A DNA stretch of 64,000 bases from Saccharothrix espanaensis DSM 44229 (GCF_000328705.1 NC_019673.1:3224001-3288000); one strand, 5' to 3'; shown: positions 42,522 to 52,006, numbered from the stretch's first letter. The notes: generated from the sequence alone by a model not told the origin. A program made the numbers and translations.

Positions 42522-42856
42522 CCACCGCACTAGTCATCCTTGGTGGCTCGCCCGTCCGGCGAGGACTCTTTTAGCTTGTTTCCGCAGGCCAACCCACCCG
42601 CAAAGCCACCCAGGCGCGGCCACCGGCGGCGCGGCTGCCGGCTGCCGGCCGCCGGCCGCCGGCCGCCGGCCCCCGATCACCATTATCCCACGCACCACCG
42701 ACAATTCAGCCGCTCACTCCCCGCCCACCACCTGGCTAACGGGCTGGAGCGCATCGAACCCTCACGCGGTCAACCGACTGCCGACCGCGCCCTCCGCGCA
42801 TCGAGTTCGCCCGGTCAACCCACCGGCTGACCCGCGCCCTCCACCACACCGAGTCC
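42522..42856. other. Gene-free stretch with a 7-bp tandem repeat
   Basis: No gene is supported here. At 42631-42672 there are six tandem copies of a 7-base unit (GCGGCTG, CCGGCTG, three CCGGCCG, CCGGCCC), a potential slippage-prone microsatellite. The remainder is pyrimidine-rich on this strand. The stretch separates the IS scar from the acetylhydrolase stop. Confidence 0.6.
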
Positions 42857-44077
42857 TCACACGATGAACCGCGTATCCGGGTGGCACGGCGAGTTCCCGC
42901 CGAACAGTCGCCGATCCCGCCCCTTCAGGTGCAGGTCGAAGAACGCCGAGAAGTAGTCGTGCTGAGCGCGCAACGATCGTTCCGCGTCGATCGTCCCCAC
43001 TGCTGCCGCCCGCTTCTCCGGCGAGTACCACCGGCTCAACTGCGGCACCACGGCCTGGAAATCGGTGAAGCTGCTGTGCGCCGAGCCGGTGAAGTGCAGG
43101 TCCCGCTTCCAGCCCCGCTGGTTGGACCAGAACTGGTTCCACGTCGGGTCGAACGACGTCTCCGTGTGGCTGTGCTCGACCTCGCGCCCCGTGGACGGGT
43201 CTACGAGATCCGCTCCCACCAGCATGAACGGGCGGTCCAGCCCGTGCTTCGTGACCTCGCCGGGCGTTCCGGTCCCGCCCACGCCCATCCCGCCGTCGAG
43301 GTTGAGCCCCGCGTCGATCCGGCGGTCGTGGTACATCGTCTCGCCCGACGCGAAGCCTCCGTACGAGTGCCCGTACATCCCGACCTTCGACAGGTCGAGG
43401 GCCCCCGCCAAGCCACGCGGCAACGGGTCACGTTCGGCGTCCGGGTTCCCACCCCGGTCCACCCGCTCCAACTCGTCCAGCACGAACCGCGCGTCCGAAA
43501 CCCGCACGTCCAGCGCGGTCTTGAACGACGCCGGATCCGTCCCCACGCTCCCCGTGACGAACCGTCCGGCGGGGAACTCGACCATCGACGCCTCGTGCGT
43601 GTGGGCGATCGACACGACGACGTAGCCGTGGCTGGCCAGGTCGTCGGTCAGCGTCGCCGTCAGTTCCTTCGCACTGCCGAAACCGTGCGAGAACAGCACG
43701 ACCGGCCACCCGCCCCGCGTCCGGTCCACCGCCGGCGAAACGCGCGCGTGACGTCGCGTCGCCGCCCAGTCGACCGCGCCCGCCGGCAGGTCGGGGATCG
43801 CACTCCCGAACCGCTGCGCGTACGCCGGTGACATCCACGCGGCACGCTCCCCGCCGCGCTGAGCCGGGTAGGTCACGCTGACCATCAACTCACGCTTGTC
43901 CTCCGGCCGCCACGGATCCTGCTGGGAGCCCACGAGGTGCAGGTCGGTCGTTCCGACTTGATATCTGCCGCTCAACGACGGCAGCCTGATCTTCGCTCCG
44001 GCGGCTTGGGCCGGGGCGGCCACCAGCGTCGTGGCCACGGCGAGCCCTACGGCCAGCACCAGTGTGCGCTTGCGCAT
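42857..44077 (-). CDS. Secreted alpha/beta hydrolase, PAF-acetylhydrolase-like
   Basis: A 406-residue protein. A signal peptide (RKRTLVLAVGLAVATTLVAA PAQA) leads to a catalytic domain with GGWPVVLFSHGFGSAKELT (oxyanion), the nucleophile in VGMYGHSYGGFASGE (~245) and a late His in FTGSAHSSFTDFQ (~345). These are the elements of platelet-activating-factor acetylhydrolase/dienelactone-type lipases. ATG 44077 is chosen because GAAGGGA precedes it; a longer start at 44107 would hide the signal. The substrate (short-chain phospholipid or ester) is inferred. Confidence 0.88.
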   Translation of the reverse strand: MRKRTLVLAVGLAVATTLVAAPAQAAGAKIRLPSLSGRYQVGTTDLHLVGSQQDPWRPEDKRELMVSVTYPAQRGGERAAWMSPAYAQRFGSAIPDLPAGAVDWAATRRHARVSPAVDRTRGGWPVVLFSHGFGSAKELTATLTDDLASHGYVVVSIAHTHEASMVEFPAGRFVTGSVGTDPASFKTALDVRVSDARFVLDELERVDRGGNPDAERDPLPRGLAGALDLSKVGMYGHSYGGFASGETMYHDRRIDAGLNLDGGMGVGGTGTPGEVTKHGLDRPFMLVGADLVDPSTGREVEHSHTETSFDPTWNQFWSNQRGWKRDLHFTGSAHSSFTDFQAVVPQLSRWYSPEKRAAAVGTIDAERSLRAQHDYFSAFFDLHLKGRDRRLFGGNSPCHPDTRFIV

Positions 44078-44385
44078 GTGCAGTCCCTTCTTGTCCGACC
44101 ACGCCATGCTGACAAAAACTTTCCGACACGTGCGTCAACCTGTCGGCTGAGCCGCACCACCTCCGAACGACAAGAAACCCCACGACCAAAGGGACTAGCG
44201 CCCCTCCCGCTTCTCTTCCCCTTCCCCACCCCTGCCTCACCCACTCCCGACCCCACCCCACCCCCCACTCCCACCTCGCGAAGCCTGACGACTGCACGCC
44301 AACATCACCCTGACCAGCCCAGGAGCAGCCCTCGACCGCGCACGGCCCCCCAGCCGCCGTCGACGCACGCCTCGCCACGTGCACA
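44078..44385. other. Divergent promoter gap, strongly pyrimidine-biased
   Basis: 308 bases between divergent genes. The centre (44200-44280) is a C/T-rich run on the plus strand with C3-5 tracts separated by A or T (e.g. CCCCACCCCACCCCCCACTC). On the minus strand these are G-tracts that could in principle fold as a G-quadruplex. No gene or clear operator was found. Confidence 0.45.
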
Positions 44386-44907
44386 ATGGCGGACGTGTCG
44401 AGTCCCGCGTTGAACCCACAGGAAGCGAACCTCCGAGACTGGCTGTTCGACCAAGCCGAACGCCACGGCCACGCCGTGGTGACCGTCCCGGCGGACGCCG
44501 AAGGCGCGCAGTACGCGTTCTCCGTGGGGGCCTGGCGCAGGTTCGGCGTGGCCGAAGCGGTGGTGATCGGCCTGCCGCCGGAGATGGCCGAGGTGCTGAT
44601 CCGGATGTACGTCACCCGCGCCAGCCAGGGGGAGCGCTTCGTCCCCGGGAAGCTCTACCACGACTTCTTCGAGGGCGTCCCGATCACGTTCGAACGCGTC
44701 TTCAAGGGCTTCTACCCGGAGTTCTTCGGCAGCGCCTTCCTGCTCTACGGCAAGGGCGACTTCGCCGCCGTCCAGCTGATCATCCCGACCACCGACGGCC
44801 ACTGGCCGTGGAACCCGAACGCCCCCGAGGGCTTCGCCGACTGGCAGCTGGTGCTCACCGAGAGCGGCCACCCCGAGAGCTGGACGCCGGGCCACAACGG
44901 CCCCTGA
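44386..44907 (+). CDS. DUF4262 family protein
   Basis: A 173-residue soluble protein. The family pattern is seen in HAVVTVPADAEGAQYAFSVG, WRRFGVAEAVVIGLPPEMAE, EGVPITFERVFKGFYPEFFG and LIIPTTDGHWPWNPNAPEGF. DUF4262 proteins are widespread in actinobacteria and uncharacterised. It stands alone between a divergent hydrolase and a long gene-free stretch. Confidence 0.82.
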   Translation: MADVSSPALNPQEANLRDWLFDQAERHGHAVVTVPADAEGAQYAFSVGAWRRFGVAEAVVIGLPPEMAEVLIRMYVTRASQGERFVPGKLYHDFFEGVPITFERVFKGFYPEFFGSAFLLYGKGDFAAVQLIIPTTDGHWPWNPNAPEGFADWQLVLTESGHPESWTPGHNGP

Positions 44908-45650
44908 CCTCCCCGTCGGCCGTCCCCGACCGCCACCACCACCTCGACCGGACGTGGCTCGCCCGTTCCCACGAGTTCAACCACGCGTGCCAGGCTGACC
45001 CCCGCGCCCAGCTGCCCAGCCCTGCCGGGCACCGTCCAGCACTGCCCAGCACCTGACCACCTCACGGTGCCGACGTCGATCTCCAGGTCCGTCCGGCACC
45101 CGTCGGGCCCCGCCGCACGCCTGCGGTCGGGGCCCGACGTCGTTGTCCGGCATGCGTTGTCAGCCGGCGGCCTCACGACACCGGACAACAACCAGGCGAT
45201 ATCACAGTCGGTGTGCGGCACGACCGGGGGAGATTACTCCGCACATCAGTAGGGGGCACGTCCCGCTCCGCGCAGTACGGGGAGCTCCGCGGAGCGGGAC
45301 GCGCACTACCTCCACCCGACCCCGCCTACAGCACCGACAGCACCGACCGCACGGACAGCACCGACAGTCGAATCTGTATGAGCCGTCACGTTTACCCCAG
45401 CCCCCACGGGCGCACCAATAGCGTTATGCGCACTACCCGCACCGGAGAGCACCGCGCTCACCTGCACCGCGACGGCGAGAAGGTTCCGCCCAGACGCCTC
45501 ACCACGTCAGGCACCCGCCCCGCCGAGACCGCCGCAGCGCCGTCTCCAGTGCCGCCCACTGCGCCTATCCAGACGCTTACCAACTCGCTTACCTGCGCGC
45601 CGCTCTCGGCACCGCCCCCAGCGCCGACGCCAGAGCCGACCAACGCGGCG
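44908..45650. other. 743-base gene-free stretch with hairpin and 9-bp repeats
   Basis: No open frame has coding character. A strong hairpin lies at 45259-45272/45288-45301 (CGTCCCGCTCCGCG paired with CGCGGAGCGGGACG, 15-base loop). Just after it, 45328-45363 contains four near-identical 9-base units (ACAGCACCG x3 plus ACCGCACGG). The stretch could hold an unrecognised small RNA, but nothing further supports that. Confidence 0.5.
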
Positions 45651-46217
45651 TCACGGCGTCCGACCCAGCAGCGCGACCAGTCGATCCTGGTCCGACGCGT
45701 CGTCCGGCACCGGTACCGAGGGTCCGAAGATCCCGCTGCCCGCGAACTCCGCCAGGTGTTCCCGCGCGTACTCCAGCAACGTCCTCGCCAGGTCCGGATC
45801 GAGCCGTTCGTCGGCCCCGATCGCCCGTGCGAGGTCCCACGCGTGCACGCCCAGGTCCAGGGTCATCTGCCAGCCGTACTCGACCGACGTCGACCGGCCG
45901 CCGCTCAGGTGCACCGGCCGGATCAGGGCCTTGGGCGAGATCCACGCTTCCCGCGCCGCCGCCGCGGCCAGCACCCACGAGCGGACCGGGTCGTCGCCCA
46001 GTTGGTCTCCGTCGAACCGGTCGCCCACCTGTTCGACCGTGCAGCCGGCGAGCAGCTCGGGGGCCCACAGCTGTTCGTAGACCAGGTGGTTGACCAGGTC
46101 GTGGACCGACCACTCCTTGCAGGGTGTGCTCGATCCCCACTGGTCAGGGCGCACTTGGCGCACCCGGGAGTCGAACTCCGTCATCGCCTGTCCGTGTGCC
46201 TCGATCAGATCCACCAC
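45651..46217 (-). CDS. TIGR03086-type metal-binding protein (DinB/MDMPI fold)
   Basis: A 188-residue helical bundle. Landmarks are VHDLVNHLVYEQLWAPELLAG (first metal His region), STPCKEWSVHDL, and DLGVHAWDLARAIGAD (second metal His), as in mycothiol-dependent maleylpyruvate isomerase N-terminal domains. The family may bind a thiol cofactor or act as a DinB-like hydrolase; the reaction is unknown. GTG 46217 (or 46214) is chosen because an earlier ATG at 46328 would extend through promoter-like sequence next to the divergent transporter. Confidence 0.8.
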   Translation of the reverse strand: MVDLIEAHGQAMTEFDSRVRQVRPDQWGSSTPCKEWSVHDLVNHLVYEQLWAPELLAGCTVEQVGDRFDGDQLGDDPVRSWVLAAAAAREAWISPKALIRPVHLSGGRSTSVEYGWQMTLDLGVHAWDLARAIGADERLDPDLARTLLEYAREHLAEFAGSGIFGPSVPVPDDASDQDRLVALLGRTP

Positions 46218-46363
46218 ACGAGTGCACCAAAGGTTGACCCGGACCGCACCCCGAACGTGTGCTCCTGCCCACGGCTCCGCCCGTCGATTTCTTCCAGTAC
46301 GGCCGTACGGCGTAACGTGATCCGGCACGCCGTGGGTGACATCGTTGACACCAGGAGGAACCT

Positions 46364-47839
46364 TTGAGCGCCACGAGCGCGGTTTCCGCTCCCCAGAAGG
46401 GCTTCTTCGGACATCCCCGAGGGCTGTCCACGCTCTTCTTCGCCGAACTGTGGGAGCGCTTCTCCTACTACGGCATGAAGGCGATCCTCGCCTACTACCT
46501 GTACCGCTCCACGGCGGAAGGCGCTCTGGGCCTGGACAAGAGCTTCGCGCTCTCCCTGGTCGCCATCTACGGCTCGGCGGTCTACATGTCCGGTGTCGCC
46601 GGCGGCTGGCTGGCCGACCGGGTCTTCGGCGGGCAGCGGTCGGTCTTCTACGGCGGCGTGCTGATCATGCTCGGCCACATCGCGCTCGCGCTGCCGATCG
46701 GCGTGACCGGCGTCTACCTGGGCCTGATCCTGATCGTGCTGGGCACCGGCCTGCTCAAGCCGAACATCTCCACGGTCGTCGGCGGCCTGTACGCGGCGGA
46801 CGACCCGCGCCGCGACGCCGGCTTCACGATCTTCTACATGGGCATCAACCTCGGTGGCTTCATCGCGCCGCTGGTGTGCGGCACGCTCGGTGAGAAGGTG
46901 GACTGGCACCTGGGGTTCGGCGCGGCGGCCGTCGGCATGGCGCTCGGCCTGGTCGCCTACCGGTTCGGCCGGCGCAACCTGGGCGACTCGGCGGCGGTGC
47001 CGCCCAACCCGCTGCCGGTCGAGGACCGCGCCCGCGTGCTGACCCGCATCGCCGCGATCTCGCTCGGCCTGGTCGCCGTCGTCGTCGTGCTCGTGCTGAC
47101 CGGCGTGCTCTCCGGCCAGGGCGTGATCTACCTGATCAGCGCGGTGTCCGTGGTGCTGCCCATCGGCTACTTCGTGGTGATGATGCGCAGCCCGAAGACC
47201 ACCCCGGTGGAGCGCTCGCGGCTGACCGCCTACATCCCGCTGTTCATCGCGGCGGCCATGTTCTGGCTGCTGTTCGAGCAGAGCGCGACGGTGATCGCGG
47301 CGTTCGCGGACACCCGGCTGGACCGCACGTTCCTCGGCCTGGAGTTCCCGCCGTCGTTCATCCAGTCCATCAACCCGGTGATGATCATCCTGTTCGCGCC
47401 GCTGTTCGCGCTGCTCTGGGTGAAGCTGGGCAACCGCCAGCCGTCGACGCCGCGCAAGTTCGCGGTCTCGCTGGGGCTGGTCGGCGTGTCCTACGTGCTG
47501 ATGATGATCGCCAGCTCGGGTGACCCGGCGGTGCGCGCGAACTTCCTCTGGATCATCGTCATGTACGCGGTGATGACCTGCGGCGAACTGCTGCTCTCCC
47601 CGGTGGGCCTGTCGGCGACCACGAAGCTCGCGCCGCGCGCGTTCGCCTCGCAGACCATGGGCCTGTGGTTCCTGGCGTCCGCCGCCGGCCAGGGTGTCGG
47701 CGCGATCGTCGTCCAGTTCTACAGCGACGAGAACGCCCAGGCGTACTTCGGTGTGCTCGGCGGCGTGGCCATCGCGCTCGGCGTGCTGCTCGCGTTGGGC
47801 ACCAACAGCATCCGGAAGCTGATGCACGGGGTGAACTGA
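46364..47839 (+). CDS. POT-family proton-dependent oligopeptide transporter
   Basis: A 491-residue membrane protein with 12-14 helices. Signature blocks are [21 protein letters not shown] (the E-x2-E-R-F motif for proton coupling), [19 protein letters not shown], and [20 protein letters not shown] (PTR2 signature). It imports di-/tripeptides or related compounds with H+. The TTG start at 46364 is well supported by AGGAGG 7 bases upstream. Two hairpins follow its stop. Confidence 0.95.
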   Translation: MSATSAVSAPQKGFFGHPRGLSTLFFAELWERFSYYGMKAILAYYLYRSTAEGALGLDKSFALSLVAIYGSAVYMSGVAGGWLADRVFGGQRSVFYGGVLIMLGHIALALPIGVTGVYLGLILIVLGTGLLKPNISTVVGGLYAADDPRRDAGFTIFYMGINLGGFIAPLVCGTLGEKVDWHLGFGAAAVGMALGLVAYRFGRRNLGDSAAVPPNPLPVEDRARVLTRIAAISLGLVAVVVVLVLTGVLSGQGVIYLISAVSVVLPIGYFVVMMRSPKTTPVERSRLTAYIPLFIAAAMFWLLFEQSATVIAAFADTRLDRTFLGLEFPPSFIQSINPVMIILFAPLFALLWVKLGNRQPSTPRKFAVSLGLVGVSYVLMMIASSGDPAVRANFLWIIVMYAVMTCGELLLSPVGLSATTKLAPRAFASQTMGLWFLASAAGQGVGAIVVQFYSDENAQAYFGVLGGVAIALGVLLALGTNSIRKLMHGVN

Positions 47840-47937
47840 GCCCGATCAACCGGACTGGACCATCCAAGCCGACGCAAGCGCCAACCGACCACTGATCTGC
47901 GTTGTGCCCGATGGTCCCGCATTGTGCGGAGAAGCTG

Positions 47938-47983
47938 GTTCGGTTTCCCCCGGAAACCGAACACGATCCGCACTGGTGCGGAT
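47938..47983 (+). terminator. Two hairpins after the peptide transporter
   Basis: GTTCGGTTTCC-CCC-GGAAACCGAAC (47938-47962) is an 11-base stem; ATCCGCA-CTGG-TGCGGAT (47966-47983) is a second 7-base stem. They lie between convergent genes (POT and P450). Confidence 0.75.
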
Positions 47984-48067
47984 AACAGAAGCGCGGGCGA
48001 CCCGCCGCGGCGGCGGTGCGGCGGGTCGGACCCGCGCGGTTTCCAGGATGCACCACATTCCTGTGGT

Positions 48068-49363
48068 TCAGCTGATGATTTCCACCATCGGGCGGTTTTC
48101 CGCCGCCCCGGTGCTGACCGGGAACCGCTCCGGACCCCGGATCACCCGCGACGGGCGACGCCGGACCCGGCCTGCCGCGCGCAGGTCCGGGAACCGGCGG
48201 AACAACCCGCGCAGTGCCGCCGCCCCTTCCATCCGGGCCAGGTTCGCGCCCAGGCAGTAGTGGATGCCCGCCGAGAACGCGAGGTGCTCGCGCCCGTCCG
48301 GCCGTCCGGGCCGGAACCGGTGCGGGTCGGCGAACACCGCCGGGTCGCGGTTCGCCCCGGCCAGCAGCAGCATGATCGGCGTGCCCCGGGGCACCGACGT
48401 GCCCGCCACCTCCGTCGTCTCGAACGGCGTGCGGACCGTGTACTGCACGGGCGGGTCCAGCCGCAGCGTCTCCTCCACGACGGCCTCCGCGCAGCCGGGG
48501 TCGTCCAGCAGGCGTTCCCGCACCTCGGGGTGGGCGAGCACGGCCAGCACGGCGTTGCCGATCAGGTTCACCGTCGTCTCGAACCCCGCCACCAGCAACA
48601 GCTCCGTGGTCGCGATCAGGTCTTCGCGGCGCAGGTCCTCGTTCGCGACCAGCCGGCTCACCACGTCGTCGCCGGGGTGCCGTCGGCGGTGGTCGATCAG
48701 GCCGTCCAGGAACTCCTCGAACTCGCGCAGGCCGTTGTGCAGCGCCCGCAGCTCCTTGAGGTCCCGCACCCCGTCGAGCGCGTTGACCAGCGCGCTGCCC
48801 CAGCGGGCGAACGCCGCGTGGTCCGCGTCCGGCACGCCGAGCAGGTCCGCGATCACCTGGATCGGGACCCGCGCGGCGAAGTCGCCGACCAGGTCGAACG
48901 TCGGCCGCCCGGCCACCTCGTCCAAGTACTCCTCGACCACCCGCTCCACGGTCGCCACCTGGTCGCGCAACCCGCGCGGCGTGAACCACGGCGACACCAG
49001 CCGCCGCAACCGGGTGTGGTCCGGCGGGTTGAGCATCAGGAACGAGTCCTCGACCGGGTTCACCAGCCGGCGCGGCCCGATGTGGGCGACGGAGTCGATC
49101 GGCGACAACTCGCCCGCAGCGAGCTGACCGAAGCCGGGGTCGCGCAACAGCGAGTCGCACAGCTCGTGCGACGCGGTGAGGTAGAGCCCCATTTTGCTCT
49201 TCACCACCGGGCCGCGTTCCCGGACGGATTCGTAGTCGGGGTAGGGATCCCGGGTGGGGCTCATCCCGAGCAACCGCGCCGCCGGGTCGCCGAGCAGGGC
49301 GTGCCCGCGGACGATGGTGCGACTCAGCAACAGCAGCGTTGCGTTCTTCAACACGGACGGCAT
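48068..49363 (-). CDS. Cytochrome P450 (first of a pair)
   Basis: A 431-residue haem monooxygenase. The I-helix oxygen-binding motif is LLVAGFETTVNLIGNAVL (~255), the E-x2-R is EETLRLDPPVQYTVRT, and the haem Cys is in FSAGIHYCLGANLARMEGAA (~370). All catalytic motifs are intact. ATG 49363 is taken; the frame stays open upstream to 49447 without P450 similarity. Redox partners are not encoded nearby. The second P450 lies 103 bases upstream on the same strand, so they may be co-transcribed. Confidence 0.94.
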   Translation of the reverse strand: MPSVLKNATLLLLSRTIVRGHALLGDPAARLLGMSPTRDPYPDYESVRERGPVVKSKMGLYLTASHELCDSLLRDPGFGQLAAGELSPIDSVAHIGPRRLVNPVEDSFLMLNPPDHTRLRRLVSPWFTPRGLRDQVATVERVVEEYLDEVAGRPTFDLVGDFAARVPIQVIADLLGVPDADHAAFARWGSALVNALDGVRDLKELRALHNGLREFEEFLDGLIDHRRRHPGDDVVSRLVANEDLRREDLIATTELLLVAGFETTVNLIGNAVLAVLAHPEVRERLLDDPGCAEAVVEETLRLDPPVQYTVRTPFETTEVAGTSVPRGTPIMLLLAGANRDPAVFADPHRFRPGRPDGREHLAFSAGIHYCLGANLARMEGAAALRGLFRRFPDLRAAGRVRRRPSRVIRGPERFPVSTGAAENRPMVEIIS

Positions 49364-49465
49364 GCCCCCACCGTGCCGCCGGCGGACGAAAGTCTCAAGG
49401 ACAGAACTCCCTCCCACCCCCGCAACCTCCCACCCCCCGAATCGCACGCCGACGCAGACCCGGAC

Positions 49466-50620
49466 TCAGAGCCGAACCGGCAGCGACGCCAACCGCCACG
49501 TCCCGGGATCGGGCGACCGCTCCAGCGGTCCCGCGAGCGCCAGCTCCGGGAACCGGCTGAGCAACGCCGACAGCGCCTCTTCGGTCTGCGCCCGCGCGAA
49601 CGCCGCACCCAGGCAGAAGTGCGGCCCGAACGAGTAGCTCAAGTGGCCGCCCTCGGTCCGTGCGAGGTCCAGTCGTTCCGGGTCGGTGAACGCGCGGGGG
49701 TCGCGGTTGGCCGACACCAGCGCCGTGATCACCGGTTCGCCTTCTCGGATCACGACGTCACCGAACGCCACGTCCTGCTTCGCGTACCGCGGCGTGGCGA
49801 GCAGTTGCGGGCCGGTCAACCGGGTCAGCTCCTCCACCGCGCGGGACATGAGCGACGGGTCGGCGCGCAGTGCGGCCAGTTGCGCGGGGTGGGCGAGCAG
49901 GACCTCCACGGCGTTCGCGATCAGGTTCGTGGGTGTCTGGCCGGCCAGGACCAGGTGCCACACCAGCGTCACCAGTTCGGTCTCGGTCAGCCGCTCGGGC
50001 GTGCGCAGCAAGGTGGAGATCAGGTCGTCGCCGGGTTCGGCGGTGCAGCGCGCCACGGCGGCCCGTGCGCCCGCGACGACCTTCGGGATTACCTCGATGA
50101 ACGCCGGCCCGAACCCGCCCGCCACGGCCGCGCCCCACTCCCTCCACTGTGGACGGTCGACCTCCGGGATGCCGACCAGTTCGCAGATCACCTCCATCGG
50201 CAGCGGCCGGGCGAACTCGGCCAGCAGGTCGACCTCGCCGGCCGGCAGCGCGTCGAGCAGGGCGTCCACGATTCGCCGCACCCGCGGCCGGAACTCCTCG
50301 GCGCGCCGGGCGGTGAACGCGGGCGCGGCGAGGCGGCGCAGCCGGGTGTGCTCCGGGCCGTCGAACTCGGACATGGTGCGCAGGTAGCGCAGGCAGTGCT
50401 CGGGGATCCCGGGCGGGCGCAGGAACGACTGCGAGTTGAGCTCGAACCGCGGGTCGTTCAGCACCGCCTTCGCGTCCTCGTGGCGGGTGACGACCCAGGG
50501 CGTGCCCAGGCCGGGGATGGTCATCCGGGCGAGCGGACCCGCCTCGCGGGCTTCGCCGTAGGCCGTGAACGGGTCGAACAGGACGGCGGGATCGGTGAGG
50601 TCGATCTCGGGAACAGTCAT
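49466..50620 (-). CDS. Cytochrome P450 (second of a pair) with atypical I-helix
   Basis: A 384-residue haem protein. Haem Cys in YSFGPHFCLGAAFARAQTEE (~345) and the E-x2-R in VEELTRLTGPQLLAT are normal. The I-helix reads LVLAGQTPTNLIANAVE, so the usual acid-Thr pair (E/D-T) is AGQxPT: the acid is Gln. This may slow proton delivery or mark an unusual reaction. It is divergent from the long TetR gene with operator-like repeats between them. Confidence 0.93.
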   Translation of the reverse strand: MTVPEIDLTDPAVLFDPFTAYGEAREAGPLARMTIPGLGTPWVVTRHEDAKAVLNDPRFELNSQSFLRPPGIPEHCLRYLRTMSEFDGPEHTRLRRLAAPAFTARRAEEFRPRVRRIVDALLDALPAGEVDLLAEFARPLPMEVICELVGIPEVDRPQWREWGAAVAGGFGPAFIEVIPKVVAGARAAVARCTAEPGDDLISTLLRTPERLTETELVTLVWHLVLAGQTPTNLIANAVEVLLAHPAQLAALRADPSLMSRAVEELTRLTGPQLLATPRYAKQDVAFGDVVIREGEPVITALVSANRDPRAFTDPERLDLARTEGGHLSYSFGPHFCLGAAFARAQTEEALSALLSRFPELALAGPLERSPDPGTWRLASLPVRL

Positions 50621-50629
50621 CGGAGACTC

Positions 50630-50661
50630 CAGATGTTCAGATCAGATGTTCTCATCATCTG
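50630..50661. promoter_or_regulatory. Operator-like repeats between P450 and TetR genes
   Basis: CAGATGTTC occurs twice in direct repeat (50630-50638 and 50643-50651, 13-base period). The second copy is half of an inverted repeat CAGATG-N7-CATCTG (50643-50661). The site lies just 10 bases upstream of the P450 start. A TetR dimer is the likely ligand. Confidence 0.6.
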
Positions 50662-50747
50662 AATGCGGACGTTATCGTGGATCACGGCGACGCGGCAAGG
50701 CACGTCCACTCGTCGGCACTCGGCAACAGCGGCGGGGAGGTCCACCG

Positions 50748-51941
50748 ATGGCCCGCGTGAGCAGGGCGGAGACCCAGGAGCGCAACCGGGCGAAAGTGCT
50801 CGCGGCGGCTCGTGAGGAGTTCGCCGAGCGCGGGTTCCGGGACGCGAAGGTCGACGCGATCGCCGAACGGGTCGGCCTGACCAGGGGAGCGGTCTACTCG
50901 AACTTCCCGGGCAAGCGCGCGCTCTACTTCGCCGTGCTGGCCGACGCCGCCGAGCACGCCTTCCCACCCGGCGCCGTCCCCTACGCCGACCCCGGCCCCG
51001 ACGGCGGCGCGTTCGCCCACCGCACTTCCCCCTCTTCCCACCTCCCGCACAACCCACCCGCACCCGGACTGCCCGCACCCGGACTACCCGCGATGGGACG
51101 GTCTTCGGTCGGGTTGGCGGCAGGCGGACCGAGGGCGGGGGTCGGGCTCCAAGCCGCGCTCGGCGCGTTCGCACTGGCCTGGGTGCGCCCCCTCGCCGAC
51201 GACCGACTGGGCCGCGACCTCACGCCGGAACTGCTCGCCGAGGACGTCCGCCGCCCCTACGCGCAGCTGCTCAAGCTCGACGCGCTGTTGCTCAGCCTGG
51301 CCCTGGAACGCCTGCGTCCGACCGCACCCGGGCCGGGGGGCGCGCCCGCGCGCCGGGTCCGCCAAGCCGGGATCGTGCTCGGCGCGTTGCACGGTGCGAA
51401 CCAGGTGGCCGCCACCGCGCCGGGCTTCCTCCAGCCCTATGACGTGGTCGTCGCGTGCGAACGCCTGGCCGGCCTCGACCTGGAGGACTGGTGGTCGACG
51501 CCGCCGTCCGGCCCGCCGATCCGCCCCGTCGAGGAGCCGTGGAACCCGCCGCCGGCCATCGACCTGGTGCGCGGCGAGCCGCTCGCGCACCGGGACGGCG
51601 TGGTCGCCGTGCTCGGGCTGAACCGGCTGGCGGCCGTCGAGGAGGCGGTGCGCCGCGGCGAGCCGACCACGGTCGTGCTGGCGACCAGCACCCCGCACGA
51701 ACTCGGGCCGTTGGCCCGCCTGGTCGTGGCCCAGGTCTGCGGACCGCTCCGGCAGGCGTTCCCGGTCGGGACGTGGCCGGACCTGCGGGTGGTGTGCGAC
51801 GAGTCGGGGGAGTTCGCGAAGTCCCTCGGCGTCCCGGCGGTCAGCGACGAGACCGAAACAGCGCTGCGCGTGCGCAACGGCCGACTCCTGCTGCGCGCCG
51901 ACGGCTTCGCCGCCTGCCACGCCATCGCCGCCTCCGCGTAA
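50748..51941 (+). CDS. TetR-type regulator with a ~270-residue extra C-terminal region
   Basis: 397 residues, about twice the usual TetR length. The HTH is normal (NRAKVLAAAREEFAERGFRD, AIAERVGLTRGAVYSNFPGK). A Pro/Gly-rich low-complexity linker (PAPGLPAPGLPAMG) precedes a helical part. The last ~120 residues (GVVAVLGLNRLAAVEEAVRR ... VRNGRLLLRADGFAACHAIA) vaguely resemble a thioredoxin-like fold (inference). It is divergent from the P450 pair and probably controls it. Its stop codon lies in the first copy of an 18-base tandem duplication (51929-51964). Confidence 0.78.
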   Translation: MARVSRAETQERNRAKVLAAAREEFAERGFRDAKVDAIAERVGLTRGAVYSNFPGKRALYFAVLADAAEHAFPPGAVPYADPGPDGGAFAHRTSPSSHLPHNPPAPGLPAPGLPAMGRSSVGLAAGGPRAGVGLQAALGAFALAWVRPLADDRLGRDLTPELLAEDVRRPYAQLLKLDALLLSLALERLRPTAPGPGGAPARRVRQAGIVLGALHGANQVAATAPGFLQPYDVVVACERLAGLDLEDWWSTPPSGPPIRPVEEPWNPPPAIDLVRGEPLAHRDGVVAVLGLNRLAAVEEAVRRGEPTTVVLATSTPHELGPLARLVVAQVCGPLRQAFPVGTWPDLRVVCDESGEFAKSLGVPAVSDETETALRVRNGRLLLRADGFAACHAIAASA

Positions 51942-51964
51942 CGTCTCGCCTCCGCGTAACGTCT
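51929..51964. repeat. 18-bp perfect tandem duplication at a stop codon
   Basis: CGCCTCCGCGTAACGTCT occurs twice in tandem (51929-51946, 51947-51964). The first copy carries the last codons and TAA stop of the long TetR gene. It looks like a recent slippage event. Confidence 0.85.
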
Positions 51965-52006
51965 CGGCTGTGCGGTGGGGGACAACGGGCGGTGCGTGAC
52001 GTTCCG

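Noticed and set aside
45213..46367. Plus-strand open frame across the gene-free stretch
   Set aside because: It has low-complexity TDSTDR-like sequence from the 9-bp repeats, then runs antisense through the DinB/MDMPI-type gene; no ribosome site.
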